DNA of 64,000 bases. It comes from Marinoscillum sp. 108. Lineage in GTDB: Bacteria; Bacteroidota; Bacteroidia; Cytophagales; Cyclobacteriaceae. The DNA lies in assembly GCF_902506655.1 (NCBI RefSeq), contig NZ_LR734808.1, positions 2,912,501-2,976,500 of the forward strand, in the 5' to 3' direction. Under the pieces are notes generated by a model. That model made no database searches. It saw only the letters and a program-made list of their open reading frames with translations, and was not told the DNA's origin. This document shows positions 62,385 to 64,000 of this stretch, one piece after another. The translations under genes were made by a program, and so were the position numbers. Position 1 is the first letter of the stretch, and each line of letters starts with the position of its first letter.

Positions 62385-63788
62385 ATGAACCCCAATACAG
62401 GTGACCTGAATGCAACAGCCCTTTTTGAAAGTCAAAAGAAAGCGGCTCTGCTCAACCGAGCAGGACATTGGAAAGATCGACGTAGGAAACTCCACCAGTT
62501 GGAAAAATGGATACTTGAGCACCGTGATCAAATACACCATGCAGTGTTTAAGGACCTTGCGAAACCCGCCTCCGAAGTGGACATTACCGAGGTATACCCG
62601 GTCCTGTCAGAGTGTCGTCACGCCATAAGTAACCTCCGGAAATGGATGTCTCCTGAGCCCATAAATGGAAGTCTTTCTTTTCTGGGGACTTCAGCTTACG
62701 TTCAGTATGAGCCTAAAGGAACCTCATTGATCATTTCACCCTGGAACTACCCGATTCTATTGGCCATCGGCCCTGTTGTTTCGTCCATTGCGGCTGGTAA
62801 TACCGTAGTGCTCAAGCCGTCAGAGTTTACTCCGGCAACTAACCGGGTAATCAGGGAGATGATCGAATCGCTTTTTCCCAGTGATCAGGTGGCCACGCTG
62901 GAGGGGGATGCTGCGGTGGCTTCTGAGCTACTAAGCCTTCCCTATGACCACATTTTCTTTACAGGAAGCCCCGCTGTAGGAAAGGTGGTAATGACTGCCG
63001 CGGCAAAAAATCTAACCTCGGTGACACTGGAGCTGGGAGGGAAGTCACCAACCATCGTAGATGAAACCGCTGACATTGCTGATGCTGCAAGAAAAATCAC
63101 CTGGGGTAAATGGACCAATGCTGGCCAGACCTGCGTGGCTCCGGATTATGTTTTTGTTCACAGGTCCCGACTGGAGGCCTTGTTGGCGGGGTTACGATCA
63201 GAGGCGGAAAAGCGCTATCGGGATAAGCAGAACTATGCTTCCATTATTAATACACGACATCACGAACGATTATCCGGTGCTTTAAAAGATGCTTTGGAGC
63301 AAGGTGCCCTCCTTGAGTTTGGTGGAAATGTGGATGCCGGTGGCCTGTACATTCAGCCAACGATAGTGACTCAGGTCACAGACCAGATGCACCTGATGCA
63401 AGAGGAGATTTTTGGCCCCATACTACCCGTGATGGCCTATGATGACCTGGATGAAGTGATCCGGTACATCAACGATCGGCCTAAGCCTCTTGCCCTTTAC
63501 CATTACAGTGGGAGCCGGGCCAATAAGGAGAAGGTTTTGAAGCAGACCAGCTCAGGGTCGGTGGTGATCAATGACAGTGTGTTGCAATTTGGGCATCCGC
63601 ATCTTCCTATGGGTGGGGTGAACAACAGCGGACTGGGCAAATCTCATGGCAAGGCCGGATTTTTAGCTTTCAGCCATGGCAAGGCTGTATTGAAGCAAAG
63701 AGTAGGCTTTACAGTGGCACGTACCGTGTACCCACCCTATACTTCTTTCAAAAAGAAACTCATAGAATTGATGCTTAAGTATTTTTAG
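62385..63788 (+). CDS. Aldehyde dehydrogenase family protein
   Basis: A 467-aa NAD(P)-dependent dehydrogenase. The Rossmann domain has SPWNYPILLAIGPVVSSIAAGNTVVLKPSE and FFTGSPAVGKVVM; the catalytic Glu is in TLELGGKSP and the catalytic Cys in NAGQTCVAPDYVF. The C-terminal QEEIFGPILPVMAY and the tail (FKKKLIELMLKYF, amphipathic) resemble fatty-aldehyde dehydrogenases of the ALDH3 type. Cytosolic or membrane-peripheral. The substrate is inferred to be an aliphatic aldehyde. Confidence 0.93.
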   Translation: MNPNTGDLNATALFESQKKAALLNRAGHWKDRRRKLHQLEKWILEHRDQIHHAVFKDLAKPASEVDITEVYPVLSECRHAISNLRKWMSPEPINGSLSFLGTSAYVQYEPKGTSLIISPWNYPILLAIGPVVSSIAAGNTVVLKPSEFTPATNRVIREMIESLFPSDQVATLEGDAAVASELLSLPYDHIFFTGSPAVGKVVMTAAAKNLTSVTLELGGKSPTIVDETADIADAARKITWGKWTNAGQTCVAPDYVFVHRSRLEALLAGLRSEAEKRYRDKQNYASIINTRHHERLSGALKDALEQGALLEFGGNVDAGGLYIQPTIVTQVTDQMHLMQEEIFGPILPVMAYDDLDEVIRYINDRPKPLALYHYSGSRANKEKVLKQTSSGSVVINDSVLQFGHPHLPMGGVNNSGLGKSHGKAGFLAFSHGKAVLKQRVGFTVARTVYPPYTSFKKKLIELMLKYF

Positions 63789-63805
63789 CATTATTTTAGC
63801 GCGTT

Positions 63806-64000
63806 ATGAAAAGAGTTTTGGCAATTACACTTTTAGGATTTTTGGTAGCTTGTTCCGGTGGAGGTGAAAAACCTTCTGGATGGGAGGGAGAATGGACAGC
63901 TACCTGGGAAACAGACCCGGCATCTTTCGAAGGGATAGAGGGTATTTCGGATTACACCATGCCTGGCATGGTCATTTTTGGACCGGAGATGGTCAATATC
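63806..64000 (+). CDS. Lipoprotein, 5' part only
   Basis: ATG 63806 opens a frame that runs off the right edge. The visible 65 residues have a lipoprotein signal (MKRVLAITLLGFLVAC, Cys16) followed by SGGGEKPSGWEGEWTATWET. Family not recognisable. It is 17 bp after the aldehyde dehydrogenase stop. Confidence 0.75.
   Translation, partial: MKRVLAITLLGFLVACSGGGEKPSGWEGEWTATWETDPASFEGIEGISDYTMPGMVIFGPEMVNI

Overview
The window is a stretch of a Bacteroidota chromosome, probably from the order Cytophagales. It carries four gliding-motility genes (gldJ, gldD, gldE, gldB), several protein families largely confined to the phylum (DUF4175, DUF4301, DUF6702, the HExxH metalloproteases with DUF5117-type context), many secreted proteins and lipoproteins, few Shine-Dalgarno sequences, and several promoter elements of the phylum type TAnnTTTG. 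Coding density is high. I see no prophage, insertion sequence, CRISPR array, rRNA or tRNA gene.

Bases 1-11,500 look origin-proximal. A 406-bp non-coding gap (1979-2384) holds DnaA-box-like 9-mers next to a segment that is 82% A+T, and two parS-type palindromes flank the mnmG/ybeY junction (6844-6905). To the right of the gap the + strand is strongly G-rich. A tight minus-strand run (11499 down to 2385) encodes a 120-aa protein, a DUF4175 membrane protein, an RsbW-like ATPase, YbeY, MnmG, a zinc-ribbon methyltransferase and an Ig-like lipoprotein, mostly with overlapping or nearly touching reading frames.

Bases 11,500-28,900 mix housekeeping genes (comF-type, mfd), gldJ, an S1/P1 nuclease, a TerB-like protein, a DUF4301 protein, a large zinc metalloprotease and a set of small secreted or membrane proteins. 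Two tandem hairpin-plus-T-run terminators at 17308-17390 have no obvious gene upstream and may end a small RNA.

Bases 28,900-40,800 hold a minus-strand DNA-repair/motility run (mutY, ssb, gldE, gldD, recG and a 144-aa unknown). Divergent to it is a plus-strand run: HU-family protein, TPR protein, a 29-aa mS38/COX24-like microprotein and an RNase E/G. Then come an outer-membrane barrel, gldB and a glycosyltransferase. MutY has no ATG, GTG or TTG start in the frame that encodes its conserved N-terminus.

Bases 40,800-64,000 contain a secreted vWA-like protein, nth, an ECF sigma factor with a small partner gene, and a long plus-strand run: uvrA, tpiA, prmA, a 1,633-aa exported protein of unknown function with Asp-Pro-Trp repeats, an M20 dipeptidase, a DsbD-like reductase, an M23 peptidase and two OmpA-type proteins, the second resembling PorE of the type IX secretion system. 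An exported transglutaminase-like protein, an aldehyde dehydrogenase and a truncated lipoprotein close the window.

The observations most worth following are the candidate oriC with its parS pair, the apparent ATC start of mutY, the short transcript between mfd and the nuclease, and the giant unknown protein.
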